Shown piece after piece: positions 45,233 to 54,705 of a DNA stretch of 64,000 bases. This DNA is from Labrenzia sp. OB1 (GTDB taxonomy: Bacteria > Pseudomonadota > Alphaproteobacteria > Rhizobiales > Stappiaceae), in assembly GCF_001624695.1 (NCBI RefSeq), contig NZ_JSEP01000012.1, positions 91,858 through 155,857 on the forward strand. Direction: 5' to 3'. The position numbers were made by a program, and so were the translations under genes. The notes below the pieces were generated by a model, which was not told the origin of the DNA, searched no databases, and saw only the letters and a list, made by a program, of their open reading frames with translations. Positions within the stretch are counted from its first letter, which is position 1, and each line of letters opens with the position of its first letter.

Positions 45233-47335
45233 ATGCGCCCGCCGGTCCTTGATCCCCTGTTTGCTCCCGTCTCGACGCTTCCCGGGATCGGACCGAAAAT
45301 CGCGAAACTTGTATCCGGACTGGTCGGAAATCAGCCGGAGCGGGATTCGACCGTTGCCGATCTTCTGTTTCACTTGCCCCATAGCCTGATCGACCGGCGC
45401 CACACGCCCGGGATCGCCTATTCTGAAAATGGTGACATCGTAACCCTGGACGTCACAATCGGCCGGCACATGGCCCCGCCCCGCAATTCCCGGGCGCCTT
45501 ACCGCATTTCCGCCCACGACGAGACGGGACAGATCACCTTCGTTTTTTTCCACTCGCGCCTGGACTGGCTGCAGAAAACATTTCCCGAAGGAGAAAGACG
45601 GATCGTTTCCGGCAAGGTCGAATGGTTCAATGAGCGCCCGCAGATGGTTCATCCGGATTATTCGCTCAAGCCGGATGAAGCCGAGCAGATGCCGACAATC
45701 GAACCGGTCTATCCGCTGACGGCGGGTCTGGCCGCCAAGACACTGCAAAAAGCCGTGAAAGCCGCATTGGACAAGGTCCCCCAACTGCCGGAATGGCTGA
45801 ATGAACCCTACCTGCACAAGACAGGATGGCCGGAATTCGCAGACGCCCTCCGGACGGTGCACCTGCCAAAGGAGCGCAGCGACATCGAGCCTGCGTCCCC
45901 TTACGTGCAGCGTCTTGCCTATGACGAACTGCTGGCGAGTCAGCTCGCCCTTGCGATGGTCAGGGCTCATATGCGTACGCTTGGCGGAATTGTCCGCGCG
46001 CCGAGCGGAGCCATGCAGGACGCGGTGATCGATGCACTGCCGTTTCAGCTCACCGGCAGCCAGCAAACAGCGATCCGGGAAATCAACGAGGATCTTGCCA
46101 CACCGGTGCGCATGCTGAGACTGCTTCAGGGGGATGTCGGATCCGGCAAGACCGTCGTTGCCCTCGCCGCTCTTGCACAGGTCATTGAAACCGGCGCCCA
46201 GGGCGCGCTGATGGCGCCGACAGAGATTCTCGCCCGCCAGCATTTAGCCTCCATGGCGCCACTCTGCGAAAAAGCCGGCATTCGCCTCGCTCTGATGACC
46301 GGCAAGGACAGTCAGAAGGACAGACGTCTGAGGCAGGCGCAACTGGATGCAGGCGAGATCGACCTTGTTGTCGGCACCCATGCCCTGTTTCAAGGGACCG
46401 TGACCTTCCGGAACCTCGGCCTTGTCGTCGTCGATGAACAACACAGGTTCGGCGTCCACCAGCGCCTCGCGCTTTCGTCGAAGGGCCAGGGTGTCGACGT
46501 TCTCGTCATGACGGCCACGCCGATCCCGCGCACCCTGGTGCTGACGTGTTTCGGCGACATGGACGTCTCGAAATTGACCGACAAGCCCGCGGGTCGAAAA
46601 CCCGTCGCAACCGTATCCGTGTCACTGGACCGGCTTGACGAAATCATCACGCGGGTCGGCGCGGCCGTAGCCGAGGGACAAAAGGTCTATTGGGTATGCC
46701 CGCTCGTTGAGGAATCCGAAAAGATAGACCTGGCCGCTGTCGAAGACCGGCACCGGGTTCTGGAACACATCCTTGGACAGCGGGTTGCCCTGGTTCACGG
46801 GCGGATGAGCGCCGATGAAAAGGATGCCGCCATGTCGGACTTCAAATCCGGCGCATGCAAAATCCTTGTCGCAACCACAGTGATAGAGGTCGGGGTCGAT
46901 GTGCCGGATGCCACCATTATCGTGATTGAACACGCGGAACGCTTCGGACTTGCCCAGCTTCACCAGTTGAGGGGGCGTGTCGGCCGCGGCGACAAGCCTT
47001 CCTCCTGTGTGCTGCTCTACAAAGGCCCGCTCGGTGAAACCGCCCGCGCGCGCCTCAACATCATGCGCCAGACAAACGACGGCTTTCTGATTGCAGAGGA
47101 AGACCTGAAGTTGCGCGGCGGAGGTGAAATCCTCGGCACCCGGCAATCGGGAACGCCCGGTTTCAGGATCGCCAGGGCGGAGGATCACGCCGACCTGATG
47201 GAAGTCGCCCGCGACGATGCCCGGTTGATCCTGGAAACCGATCCGGATCTCAACTCGGACCGCGGCAAGGCCCTCCGCTGCCTGCTCTATCTTTTTGGAC
47301 GCGACGCCGCCATCCGCCTTTTGCGAGCCGGCTGA
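45233..47335 (+). CDS. recG: ATP-dependent DNA helicase RecG
   Basis: This 700-residue branch-migration helicase remodels stalled forks and Holliday junctions. It has the N-terminal wedge/OB domain (STLPGIGPKIAKL onward), Walker A GDVGSGKTVVALAAL, the DEXH-like VVDEQHRFGVHQR, motif TATPIPRTL, and the C-terminal QLRGRVGRGDKPS region. The ATG at 45233 is preferred over a TTG at 45221. Its stop abuts that of the convergent DUF502 gene with no spacing. Confidence 0.95.
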   Translation: MRPPVLDPLFAPVSTLPGIGPKIAKLVSGLVGNQPERDSTVADLLFHLPHSLIDRRHTPGIAYSENGDIVTLDVTIGRHMAPPRNSRAPYRISAHDETGQITFVFFHSRLDWLQKTFPEGERRIVSGKVEWFNERPQMVHPDYSLKPDEAEQMPTIEPVYPLTAGLAAKTLQKAVKAALDKVPQLPEWLNEPYLHKTGWPEFADALRTVHLPKERSDIEPASPYVQRLAYDELLASQLALAMVRAHMRTLGGIVRAPSGAMQDAVIDALPFQLTGSQQTAIREINEDLATPVRMLRLLQGDVGSGKTVVALAALAQVIETGAQGALMAPTEILARQHLASMAPLCEKAGIRLALMTGKDSQKDRRLRQAQLDAGEIDLVVGTHALFQGTVTFRNLGLVVVDEQHRFGVHQRLALSSKGQGVDVLVMTATPIPRTLVLTCFGDMDVSKLTDKPAGRKPVATVSVSLDRLDEIITRVGAAVAEGQKVYWVCPLVEESEKIDLAAVEDRHRVLEHILGQRVALVHGRMSADEKDAAMSDFKSGACKILVATTVIEVGVDVPDATIIVIEHAERFGLAQLHQLRGRVGRGDKPSSCVLLYKGPLGETARARLNIMRQTNDGFLIAEEDLKLRGGGEILGTRQSGTPGFRIARAEDHADLMEVARDDARLILETDPDLNSDRGKALRCLLYLFGRDAAIRLLRAG

Positions 47336-48073
47336 TCAGGCGTCTTCGGACGTTCTCATCTTTTCCAGTTGCGAAGGATCGGCAATCGCGTCTTCCAGGA
47401 TATCCGGGTATTTCGGACTGACGAGGCCTGCTGAAATCACCAGCTTGGCGGCATCTTCAACGCTCATGTTGAGTTCGACGACATCTTCCTTCGGAACAAA
47501 CAACAGGAACCCGGAAGTAGGATTCGGAGTGGTCGGCAGAAAGACGGAGACCGTTTCCGCCGCATCTTTCAGCCGTCTGGCGACTTCCCCCTTGGTGTCG
47601 GTGGAAATGAACACTATGGCCCACAGCCCCCGTCGCGGGTACTCGATCAGCGCAGCCTTGGTGAAACTGCTGCCTCGCTGATCAAGTACTGTCTCAAAGA
47701 TCTGCTTCAAGCCATTGTATATATTACGAACCAATGGCATACGGCCGACAATATTTTCACCGATCGAGATAAGGCTGCGACCGAGAAAATTGGCAGCGAG
47801 GAAGCCGACGATGGTCAGGACGAAGAAAGCGACGATCAATCCGAAACCCGGAATGGGAAACGGAAGATAGGTGTCGGGATTGTAAATCTTCGGCACGAAG
47901 GGCTTAACCCAGCCGTCAACCCATTTGATGATCGTCCAGGTCAGCCACAGGGTAATTCCGATGGGACCGGTGATCACCAGGCCGGTCAGGAAATAGTTGC
48001 GCACACGCGTGGCCGCCCCGGGGCGATGGGCTTTCATCTGCGGTTCGTCTGATTTATGTTTGTTTCGGCTCAT
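47336..48073 (-). CDS. DUF502-family membrane protein
   Basis: This 245-residue protein has the DUF502 layout: two transmembrane segments (YFLTGLVITGPIGITLWLTW and GLIVAFFVLTIVGFLAANFLG), followed by LVRNIYNGLKQIFETVL and a C-terminal domain with PTTPNPTSGFLLFVPKEDV. The family is widespread and of unknown function; plant relatives (LCV/COV1) affect vascular patterning. Here it faces recG tail to tail. Confidence 0.87.
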   Translation of the reverse strand: MSRNKHKSDEPQMKAHRPGAATRVRNYFLTGLVITGPIGITLWLTWTIIKWVDGWVKPFVPKIYNPDTYLPFPIPGFGLIVAFFVLTIVGFLAANFLGRSLISIGENIVGRMPLVRNIYNGLKQIFETVLDQRGSSFTKAALIEYPRRGLWAIVFISTDTKGEVARRLKDAAETVSVFLPTTPNPTSGFLLFVPKEDVVELNMSVEDAAKLVISAGLVSPKYPDILEDAIADPSQLEKMRTSEDA

Positions 48074-48216
48074 GGGTGAAACCCGCTCGAAGTCCTTTTG
48101 ACGTTTGTCTTTTCACCAGACCGCACTTAGATAATCATCTTAAGCCCGGTGCGGTATCCTTCGCATGATTTATTTTTCAGCGATTTACCCGAAATTTGCC
48201 GGAATCGGAGGCAGAC

Positions 48217-48606
48217 TTGCGGCGCACCACATTCAAAATCCTCGGAACCGGATTTGCGGGGATTGGAATTGCCGGTGCGTTTTTGCCGATCCTGCCGAGT
48301 ACCATCTTTTTCATCCTGGCGGCAGCCTGTTTCGCCCGTTCCTCGCCGGAACTCGAAAAAAGATTGCTGAACCATCCAGTCTTCGGCCCACCGGTTATCG
48401 CCTGGCGGGAGCACGGCGCGATCCCGGTCAAGATCAAGATGGTCGCATTTGTAGGCATGGTCTTCGGCTATGCGGTGTTCTATTTGACCGTCCAACCCGG
48501 CCTGTGGCTGGCCTTGCTCGTCGCAGTCTTCATGACAGGATCGGCCATCTACGTTCTCAGCCGCCCCTCCGGGCCGGACAGCAACGGATCTAATTGTCCG
48601 GAATGA
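48217..48606 (+). CDS. DUF454 (YbaN-like) membrane protein
   Basis: This 129-residue inner-membrane protein matches the YbaN/DUF454 family: GIAGAFLPILPSTIFFILAA is the family signature, followed by CFARSSPELEKRLLNHPVFG and two further hydrophobic segments. A TTG at 48217 with GGAGG 5 bases upstream is the likely start; a TTG at 48196 would add seven residues. Its 3' end overlaps the convergent acetyltransferase gene by 17 bases. The function is unknown. Confidence 0.82.
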   Translation: MRRTTFKILGTGFAGIGIAGAFLPILPSTIFFILAAACFARSSPELEKRLLNHPVFGPPVIAWREHGAIPVKIKMVAFVGMVFGYAVFYLTVQPGLWLALLVAVFMTGSAIYVLSRPSGPDSNGSNCPE

Positions 48607-49027
48607 GCCGTTTTCCAAGCGGCACCGCGGCTTCCTCGGCATATCCGAGCTGTTCGTAGAACCGTTTCACACCTTCGTTTCCCTTGCGAACGAACAGGTT
48701 TACCTTGGGACAGCCAAGCCCAAGGAGAAAGTCTTCGCAGTGGGCCATGAGCATTTGCCCGAGGCCTCCTACCTGATGCGCCGGATCGACACTTAGATAA
48801 TAGATCGATCCGCGATGGCCGTCATAGCTGACCATCACCGATCCGATGACCTTCTCGTTCAGCAAGAGCACCGGGAAAGCGCCGTTTCGATCCGCAAGCT
48901 TGCGATCGATATCCCTGTCGGGGTCGTTCCAGGGCCGGATCAGGCCGCATTTCTCCCACAGGGCGATAACCTCACCCCGAAACCGTTCCTCGAACGGGAC
49001 GATCCTGGGCCCTTCTTCCTCACCCAT
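48590..49027 (-). CDS. GNAT-family acetyltransferase (YpeA-like)
   Basis: This 145-residue N-acetyltransferase has the acetyl-CoA-binding stretch LSVDPAHQVGGLGQMLMAHCE with a Q/RxxGxG-like loop (QVGGLG), preceded by SVMVSYDGHRGSIYYL, and the C-terminal FYEQLGYAEE. It resembles E. coli YpeA. The acceptor is unknown. It is transcribed just after glmS on the same strand, 3 bases from its stop. Confidence 0.85.
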   Translation of the reverse strand: MGEEEGPRIVPFEERFRGEVIALWEKCGLIRPWNDPDRDIDRKLADRNGAFPVLLLNEKVIGSVMVSYDGHRGSIYYLSVDPAHQVGGLGQMLMAHCEDFLLGLGCPKVNLFVRKGNEGVKRFYEQLGYAEEAAVPLGKRLIPDN

Positions 49028-49030
49028 CTT

Positions 49031-50857
49031 TTATTCCACCGTCACAGACTTTGCCAGATTGCGCGGCTGATCCACGTCGGTCCCCATGAAGACGGCCGTA
49101 TGATAGGCAATCAACTGCACGGGAAGCGCGTAGATGATCGGCGCAACGATATCGGACATCTCCGGCATGATCACGACGCTCTGCGCCGCATTGCCGCTCT
49201 CGGAAGCCCCAAGTGTATCCGTGATGAGGACGATCCGGCCACCGCGGGCAGCAACTTCCTGCATGTTGGAGACGGTTTTTTCGAAGATGGCGTCATGCGG
49301 CGCGATGACAAAAACCGGCATATTTTCGTCTATCAGGGCAATTGGCCCGTGCTTGAGTTCACCGGCTGCGTAACCTTCCGCGTGAATGTAGGAAAGCTCT
49401 TTGAGTTTCAGCGCGCCTTCCAACGCAAGTGGATAGCTGGTCGAGCGCCCGAGGTAGAGCGCGTCGGCCGCTTTTGACAGAGGCTGCGCCAGTTTCTCAA
49501 TGTCTGTCTCCGCGGCAAGCGCTTTCAAGGCAAGGCTCGGCACTTCGGTGAGCTCTGCAACCAGTTCCCGTTCCTTTTCGGCCGAAAGCACACCGCGCTC
49601 CCTGCCCGCCTGCAGCGCAAGAGCCGCCAGAACAGCGAGCTGACAGGTGAACGCCTTTGTAGAGGCAACGCCGATCTCCGGTCCGGCAATTGTCGGAAAA
49701 ACCATGTCCGATTCGCGCGCGATGGTGCTTTCCGGCACGTTGACGATCGCACCGATAGCCGCCCCGTTTTCCTTGCAATAACGTAGCGAGGCCAGCGTGT
49801 CGGCGGTTTCTCCGGACTGGGAAATGAACAGCGCAGAATCTTTTTCGCTCACCGGCGTTTCGCGGTAACGGAACTCACTGGCGACGTCGATCTCAACCGG
49901 CAGGCGGGCGTATTTCTCAAACCAGTACTTCGAGACCAGTCCCGCCAGATAAGCCGTTCCGCATGCAGTGATGATCAGGCGTGACAGGTGCCTGAAGTTC
50001 AGATGCTCCGCACCGGCTACCATGGCCTGGTTCGTGCTGTAGTCGAAATAGCGCGACAGCGTGTGTCCGAGAACTTCCGGCTGTTCATGGATTTCCTTGG
50101 CCATGAAGTGCTTGTAGTTGCCTTTGTCCATCAGGCTGGAGATAACCGCTGACTTTGCTTCCGGACGCTCGACGGGCTGGTTACCCTGATCGAATATCCT
50201 GACGCCGGATCGGGTAATCACGGCCCAGTCGCCTTCCTCCAGATAGGTGATACGATCCGTGAAGGGAGACAGGGCAATTGCGTCCGACCCGAGGAACATT
50301 TCACCGTCACCATGGCCGATAGCAAGGGGAGAGCCTTTGCGGGCACCGATCAGCAGATCGTCCTCACCGGCAAAAAGCATCGCAAGCGCGAAAGCGCCCT
50401 TCAGGCGCGGCAGGACCGATGCAACCGCGTCCTGAGCGGACAGACCTTTCAACATCGCGAGATTGATCAGATGCGCAACGACTTCCGTGTCCGTATCCGT
50501 ATCCAGCACGGCACCGGCTTCAACGATCTCCTCGCGAAGCTCAAGGAAGTTTTCAATGATCCCATTGTGAACCACTGCAACGGCCCCCGCCTGATGCGGA
50601 TGGGCATTGCAAACAGTTGGAGCGCCGTGGGTTGCCCACCGGGTATGGCCGATGCCGGAGTGCCCTTCCAGAGGTGTTTTTTCAAGCACCGCCTCAAGGT
50701 TTCGAAGCTTGCCTTCCGCACGGCGCCGGACGAGCGCACCATCGACGAGAGTGGCAACGCCCGCGGAATCATATCCCCGGTACTCCAGCCGTTTGAGGGA
50801 ATCCACGATACGCGGAGCAGCCTCGACCTTGCCAAGAACACCTACAATTCCACACAT
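49031..50857 (-). CDS. glmS: Glutamine--fructose-6-phosphate aminotransferase
   Basis: This 608-residue enzyme makes glucosamine-6-phosphate for cell wall synthesis. The start at 50857 is fixed by biology: the Cys after the initiator Met (MCGIVGVLG) must become the N-terminal nucleophile, so the upstream in-frame ATG at 50881 is rejected. The glutaminase domain (LEYRGYDSAG, GHTRWATHG) is followed by two SIS sugar isomerase domains (SQSGETADTLAS). glmU lies upstream on the same strand. No glmS ribozyme was seen, as expected outside Firmicutes. Confidence 0.96.
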   Translation of the reverse strand: MCGIVGVLGKVEAAPRIVDSLKRLEYRGYDSAGVATLVDGALVRRRAEGKLRNLEAVLEKTPLEGHSGIGHTRWATHGAPTVCNAHPHQAGAVAVVHNGIIENFLELREEIVEAGAVLDTDTDTEVVAHLINLAMLKGLSAQDAVASVLPRLKGAFALAMLFAGEDDLLIGARKGSPLAIGHGDGEMFLGSDAIALSPFTDRITYLEEGDWAVITRSGVRIFDQGNQPVERPEAKSAVISSLMDKGNYKHFMAKEIHEQPEVLGHTLSRYFDYSTNQAMVAGAEHLNFRHLSRLIITACGTAYLAGLVSKYWFEKYARLPVEIDVASEFRYRETPVSEKDSALFISQSGETADTLASLRYCKENGAAIGAIVNVPESTIARESDMVFPTIAGPEIGVASTKAFTCQLAVLAALALQAGRERGVLSAEKERELVAELTEVPSLALKALAAETDIEKLAQPLSKAADALYLGRSTSYPLALEGALKLKELSYIHAEGYAAGELKHGPIALIDENMPVFVIAPHDAIFEKTVSNMQEVAARGGRIVLITDTLGASESGNAAQSVVIMPEMSDIVAPIIYALPVQLIAYHTAVFMGTDVDQPRNLAKSVTVE

Positions 50858-50977
50858 GAAAAAAACCTTTTGAAATGACACCCCATCGACCGCAATGGCT
50901 TAGACGACAGCGCGGCCGATACTGAAATCAAACCCTGTTTCAGAACGTGACAGAAGACTGATGTTCTTGAATCGTAT

Positions 50978-52333
50978 TCACGATTTTTCGTCTTTTTCCG
51001 CCCGAAGCCGCTTGCGCAGATCTTTTGCTCCGCTGTCCCGGACAACCTGTCGAGAGCGGCCGAATGCCAGAGCATCATGCGCCACGTCGTCGGTGATGAC
51101 ACTTCCGGCCGCCACGAATACGCCATCGCCAAGTTTCACAGGAGCAACCAGCGTGGAGTTGGAGCCGACGAAACTGCCCGCGCCTATCTCGGTTTTGTGT
51201 TTCAGGAAACCGTCGTAATTGCAGGTAATCGTGCCTGCACCGATATTCGATTTGGCCCCGACCCTGGCATCACCGATATAGCTGAGGTGGTTGGCCTTGG
51301 CGCCAGTCTCGAACGTCGCGTTCTTGACTTCGACGAAATTCCCGATGCGTGTATCGGCTCCCAGAACGGCTCCGGGACGCAGACGGGCATAGGGCCCAAC
51401 AACGCTTCCGGCTCCCACAACCGCCCCTTCCAGATGACTGAACGCGCGGATTTGCGCCCCGCTCGTAACTTTTACACCGGCCCCGAAAACGACATTCTGT
51501 TCGACAATCACATCCGCTTCCAGCTGCGTGTCATGGGAAAAGAAGACGGTTTGCGGCGCAAGAAGCGTGCAGCCGTTGTCCATTGCGGACCGGCGCATTC
51601 TGTCCTGGAAATCAGCTTCGCAGGAAGCGAGCTGCGCGCGTGTGTTGATGCCCTGTGTTTCGCTCTGCGAGCCGGTAACCGAAACCACACTCAGCCCGCG
51701 CCCATTCGCGATTTCAACGGCATCGGTGAGGTAATACTCGCCCTTGGCATTATCGTTGCCAATCGCTTCGAGCAGAGAAAGTGCGTGTGCTCCTGAAAAT
51801 CCCATGATGCCGGAGTTGCAAAAGGTGATCCTGCGCTCCTCGTCCGAAGCGTCTTTTTCCTCACGGATGGCAACCAGGCGACCGTTTTCCGTCAATAGCC
51901 GCCCGTATCCGAACGGGTTGCCGGTTTCGAATCCGAGAACCGCCAGATCGGCGCCCGCGGCCAGGGCCTGACGGACTTTCGCAACCGTTTCCGGTGTCAC
52001 CAGCGGTGTATCACCGAAGAGTACGAGAACATCGTCCGCGTTCAGCTCAAGCGACGGCTTCGCGGCAAGTGCCGCATGCGCGGTGCCGAGCCGGTCATGT
52101 TGAACATAACAGCGTGCATGGGGGGCCTGTTGACCGATAAAGTCTTGCAGCGTTGATGCTTCCGGCCCGATGACCACGGAAACTTTCTCAGACCCAGCTG
52201 TCTGGAGCGCATTCAGGACGTGCCCGACCATCGGCAATCCGCCAATCTCATGCATGACTTTTGGCAGGTCGGACTTCATCCGCGTTCCCAGACCGGCGGC
52301 AAGGAGGATCGAGAGGCAAGAACGGGATGTCAT
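50978..52333 (-). CDS. glmU: Bifunctional GlmU (acetyltransferase/uridylyltransferase)
   Basis: This 451-residue enzyme makes UDP-GlcNAc. The N-terminal pyrophosphorylase has LAAGLGTRMKSDLPKVMHEI and the LFGDTPLVTP metal site. The C-terminal half is a left-handed beta-helix acetyltransferase, with NFVEVKNATFETGAKANHLSYIGD and GAGTITCNYDG. It works directly after GlmS (via GlmM, not present here) and is co-directional with it. Confidence 0.96.
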   Translation of the reverse strand: MTSRSCLSILLAAGLGTRMKSDLPKVMHEIGGLPMVGHVLNALQTAGSEKVSVVIGPEASTLQDFIGQQAPHARCYVQHDRLGTAHAALAAKPSLELNADDVLVLFGDTPLVTPETVAKVRQALAAGADLAVLGFETGNPFGYGRLLTENGRLVAIREEKDASDEERRITFCNSGIMGFSGAHALSLLEAIGNDNAKGEYYLTDAVEIANGRGLSVVSVTGSQSETQGINTRAQLASCEADFQDRMRRSAMDNGCTLLAPQTVFFSHDTQLEADVIVEQNVVFGAGVKVTSGAQIRAFSHLEGAVVGAGSVVGPYARLRPGAVLGADTRIGNFVEVKNATFETGAKANHLSYIGDARVGAKSNIGAGTITCNYDGFLKHKTEIGAGSFVGSNSTLVAPVKLGDGVFVAAGSVITDDVAHDALAFGRSRQVVRDSGAKDLRKRLRAEKDEKS

Positions 52334-52516
52334 GAAAGGTCCTGTGTCGGAAAAGCAGGCTCAGCGGGATCAATTTATGCTCTATATGCCCCGATCCACA
52401 GAACATTGAAAGATCTGTCTGCCTGCACGCGACGGTTTGCGTTTCGTTAACCATAATTAACGATTGTTACGCTACCATTGTTCAGATTCGCCAACAGGAT
52501 TCGGGAAACAGGCGTC

Positions 52517-53743
52517 TTGTACGAACCGCTGCCAAAACTGACGTTACGGGAGATGATCCGGGAAACGTTCACGCCCTCGCGTGTCGGCCTGTTGTCATGG
52601 GCGTTTGCAGCAGTGGTCATGGGAACCGTCGGCCTCGCCTCCTTCCAGTTCGGCGGTCAGGCGATGCTGTCATCGTCCAAAAGGATGCTGACCGGCACCT
52701 TCACGCTGCCTCCCGGAGGAGATGTTGCGACGACAGCCTCCATCAGATCCGTCGGCACATCGACACCGGTGGAAATCATGCGGTTGCCCGGAAACGCAGC
52801 TTATGATGATGCTTCCGGCCTGACCCGCAGCCAGATCGAAGTGCTTCAGCGCGAAATCGTCGTCCTGCGCCGCCGGCTGAGCGCCTTGTCGGAACAGAAC
52901 CTAGCCTATTCAAGCCGCATTGCCGCGCTCGAACAAGAAGTGACGGAAACCAGAAGCTCCGCAACAGCGCATTCCGCTCCCGGCAGTACCAAGACCCCGC
53001 CCCGCCCGGGGGTGATCGTTACAAAAGCAGCACCGGACGGCGCCCCCCGCAAGAGCGCTTCACGACAGACAGTCCCTAAACCGGTCGCAAAAGCAGAGGC
53101 ATCCCGTCCGGAGACAGCCAACGCGTCCAGTGCCGTACAGACGGCGCCCGCAGAGCTGCAGACCTTGCGGACTTCCCCGGAAGCCATGCCACGCCGGATC
53201 AGTATCTACCGCGCTCCGGAACCGGCGGTGCCTTTGCCCGATATCGGCATCAACACTCAGGAGCCGGTGCGTATGGTCGCCCTGCCCGATGCTGCCGGCA
53301 CTCCGCAGACAACGGGCTCCATCCCTCCGCAAAGCGTCATGCCGCCTCCGGAAGCCTTCAACGCCACGCCCACCAGCCCGCAGCCGATGATCGTTGCCCC
53401 TACCTACCCTGCGGACAAGCCCAGGAGCAGAGGAGGAAGTCAGGTCAAGCGTAGCGATTTCGGCGCCTTGATCGGTCATTTCGAAACGGAGGCTGCCGCA
53501 GCTGCTGCCTGGGCGAGGTTCAAGGACCAGAACCGGGACCGGGTGCACAACCTGCAGCCTCTGCTCAGCAGTCAACTGGACGAAAAAGGTGGAATCGCTC
53601 TCATAGTGGGTCCTTTCGCAAACGCCGCCGACGCTGCCGTCGCATGCGTGCGTATGCTCGAAGTCACAGCGTTGTGCCATCCGACCATATTCGCCGGCGA
53701 GACCCTGGTGACGGCAGCGGAATTCCCCAACACTGCATTCTGA
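52517..53743 (+). CDS. Membrane-anchored protein with C-terminal SPOR-like domain
   Basis: This roughly 408-residue protein has a short cytoplasmic N-terminus, one transmembrane segment (LLSWAFAAVVMGTVGLASF), a coiled coil (LTRSQIEVLQREIVVLRRRL and onward), a long Pro/Ala/Ser-rich periplasmic linker, and a folded C-terminus (FGALIGHFETEAAAAAAWAR, then IALIVGPFANAADAAVACVR) that resembles a SPOR peptidoglycan-binding repeat. Such proteins often act at division sites. TTG at 52517 with AGG upstream is used; TTG at 52478 is an alternative. Exact role unknown. Confidence 0.65.
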   Translation: MYEPLPKLTLREMIRETFTPSRVGLLSWAFAAVVMGTVGLASFQFGGQAMLSSSKRMLTGTFTLPPGGDVATTASIRSVGTSTPVEIMRLPGNAAYDDASGLTRSQIEVLQREIVVLRRRLSALSEQNLAYSSRIAALEQEVTETRSSATAHSAPGSTKTPPRPGVIVTKAAPDGAPRKSASRQTVPKPVAKAEASRPETANASSAVQTAPAELQTLRTSPEAMPRRISIYRAPEPAVPLPDIGINTQEPVRMVALPDAAGTPQTTGSIPPQSVMPPPEAFNATPTSPQPMIVAPTYPADKPRSRGGSQVKRSDFGALIGHFETEAAAAAAWARFKDQNRDRVHNLQPLLSSQLDEKGGIALIVGPFANAADAAVACVRMLEVTALCHPTIFAGETLVTAAEFPNTAF

Positions 53744-53795
53744 CCGTAAAAAAGCCTCGTGTGACGGACTGGTTCTTCCAACCGCCCGCATAAGG

Positions 53796-54536
53796 CTATC
53801 CGAGTGTCTGCAGCGCGGGAAACGTCTCCAGAAGCCAATACGACAGGACTGCGATCTGACCGGTCAGAAACATGATTCCGGTCAGCACAAGGACACCTCC
53901 CATCGCCTTTTCGACCGTTCCCATATGTTTGCGAAAACGCTTCATGAATTTCAGAAACGGGCCTGCAAAAAGTGCAGCCAGCAGAAAGGGAACACCGAGC
54001 CCCAGCGCATAGGCGCTCAACAGCAAGGCCCCCTGTGAAACCGTTTCCTCGCTCCCCGCGACAAACAGGATTGCCGCCAGGACCGGACCTATACACGGCG
54101 TCCAGCCAAATCCGAACGCCAGCCCGATGACATAGGCACCAAGTGGACCTGCGGGTTTCCTGTCGACATGAATACGGGCCTCCCGGTACAGGAAACCAAT
54201 TCTGAAGACGCCCAGGAAATGCAGGCCCATGATGATGATCGCGGCACCGGCGATATAGCCCAGATAATCCAGATAGGCACGAATGACCTGCCCAAAAAAA
54301 CTGGCGGTCGCGCCAAGAAGGACGAACACCGTCGAAAAGCCGAGTACGAAGATAAGCGCACTGAAAAAAGCTCTTCGCGAGGCGTTCCCGACCTCACCGT
54401 CTTCCCCTGTCAGCTCATCGAGCGACACACCGGCCAGAAACCCCAGATAGGGAGGCACAAGAGGTAAAACGCAAGGCGACACAAAGGACAGGAGACCGGC
54501 AAAAGCAGCGCCGATGATTGTAACATCCTGGATCAT
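53796..54536 (-). CDS. ccdA: Cytochrome c biogenesis protein CcdA
   Basis: This 246-residue protein has six transmembrane segments and moves electrons across the inner membrane to periplasmic thiol reductases. The two redox cysteines are in VSPCVLPLVPPYLGFLAG (about 19-36) and GWTPCIGPVLAAILF. Family length is normal. The partner thioredoxin-like CcmG is not in the window. It converges with the SPOR-like gene. Confidence 0.92.
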   Translation of the reverse strand: MIQDVTIIGAAFAGLLSFVSPCVLPLVPPYLGFLAGVSLDELTGEDGEVGNASRRAFFSALIFVLGFSTVFVLLGATASFFGQVIRAYLDYLGYIAGAAIIIMGLHFLGVFRIGFLYREARIHVDRKPAGPLGAYVIGLAFGFGWTPCIGPVLAAILFVAGSEETVSQGALLLSAYALGLGVPFLLAALFAGPFLKFMKRFRKHMGTVEKAMGGVLVLTGIMFLTGQIAVLSYWLLETFPALQTLG

Positions 54537-54705
54537 ATGGGGGTCCGGCAGGTTCGAGATTTCATCTGGGGGAAATTAGCTTGGTCACGTTCCCGCTCAT
54601 TCAGGCACACTTGTCTAGTCCGGTTTGCCCGCAGAGCAAAGACAATTGCCGCTCACCTTTTGGAGAGTACCGGCAGAACCGCTTGTCCACTTGTGAGTTC
54701 AAGCC

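Noticed and set aside
45212..46243. A 343-codon reverse frame over the recG start
   Set aside because: The forward frame encodes clear RecG motifs; the reverse translation is rich in Arg/His/Gly without any family signature.
50858..50977. Possible glmS leader riboswitch
   Set aside because: The gap before glmS is only 120 bases, shows no ribozyme-like core, and the glmS ribozyme is not known in alphaproteobacteria.
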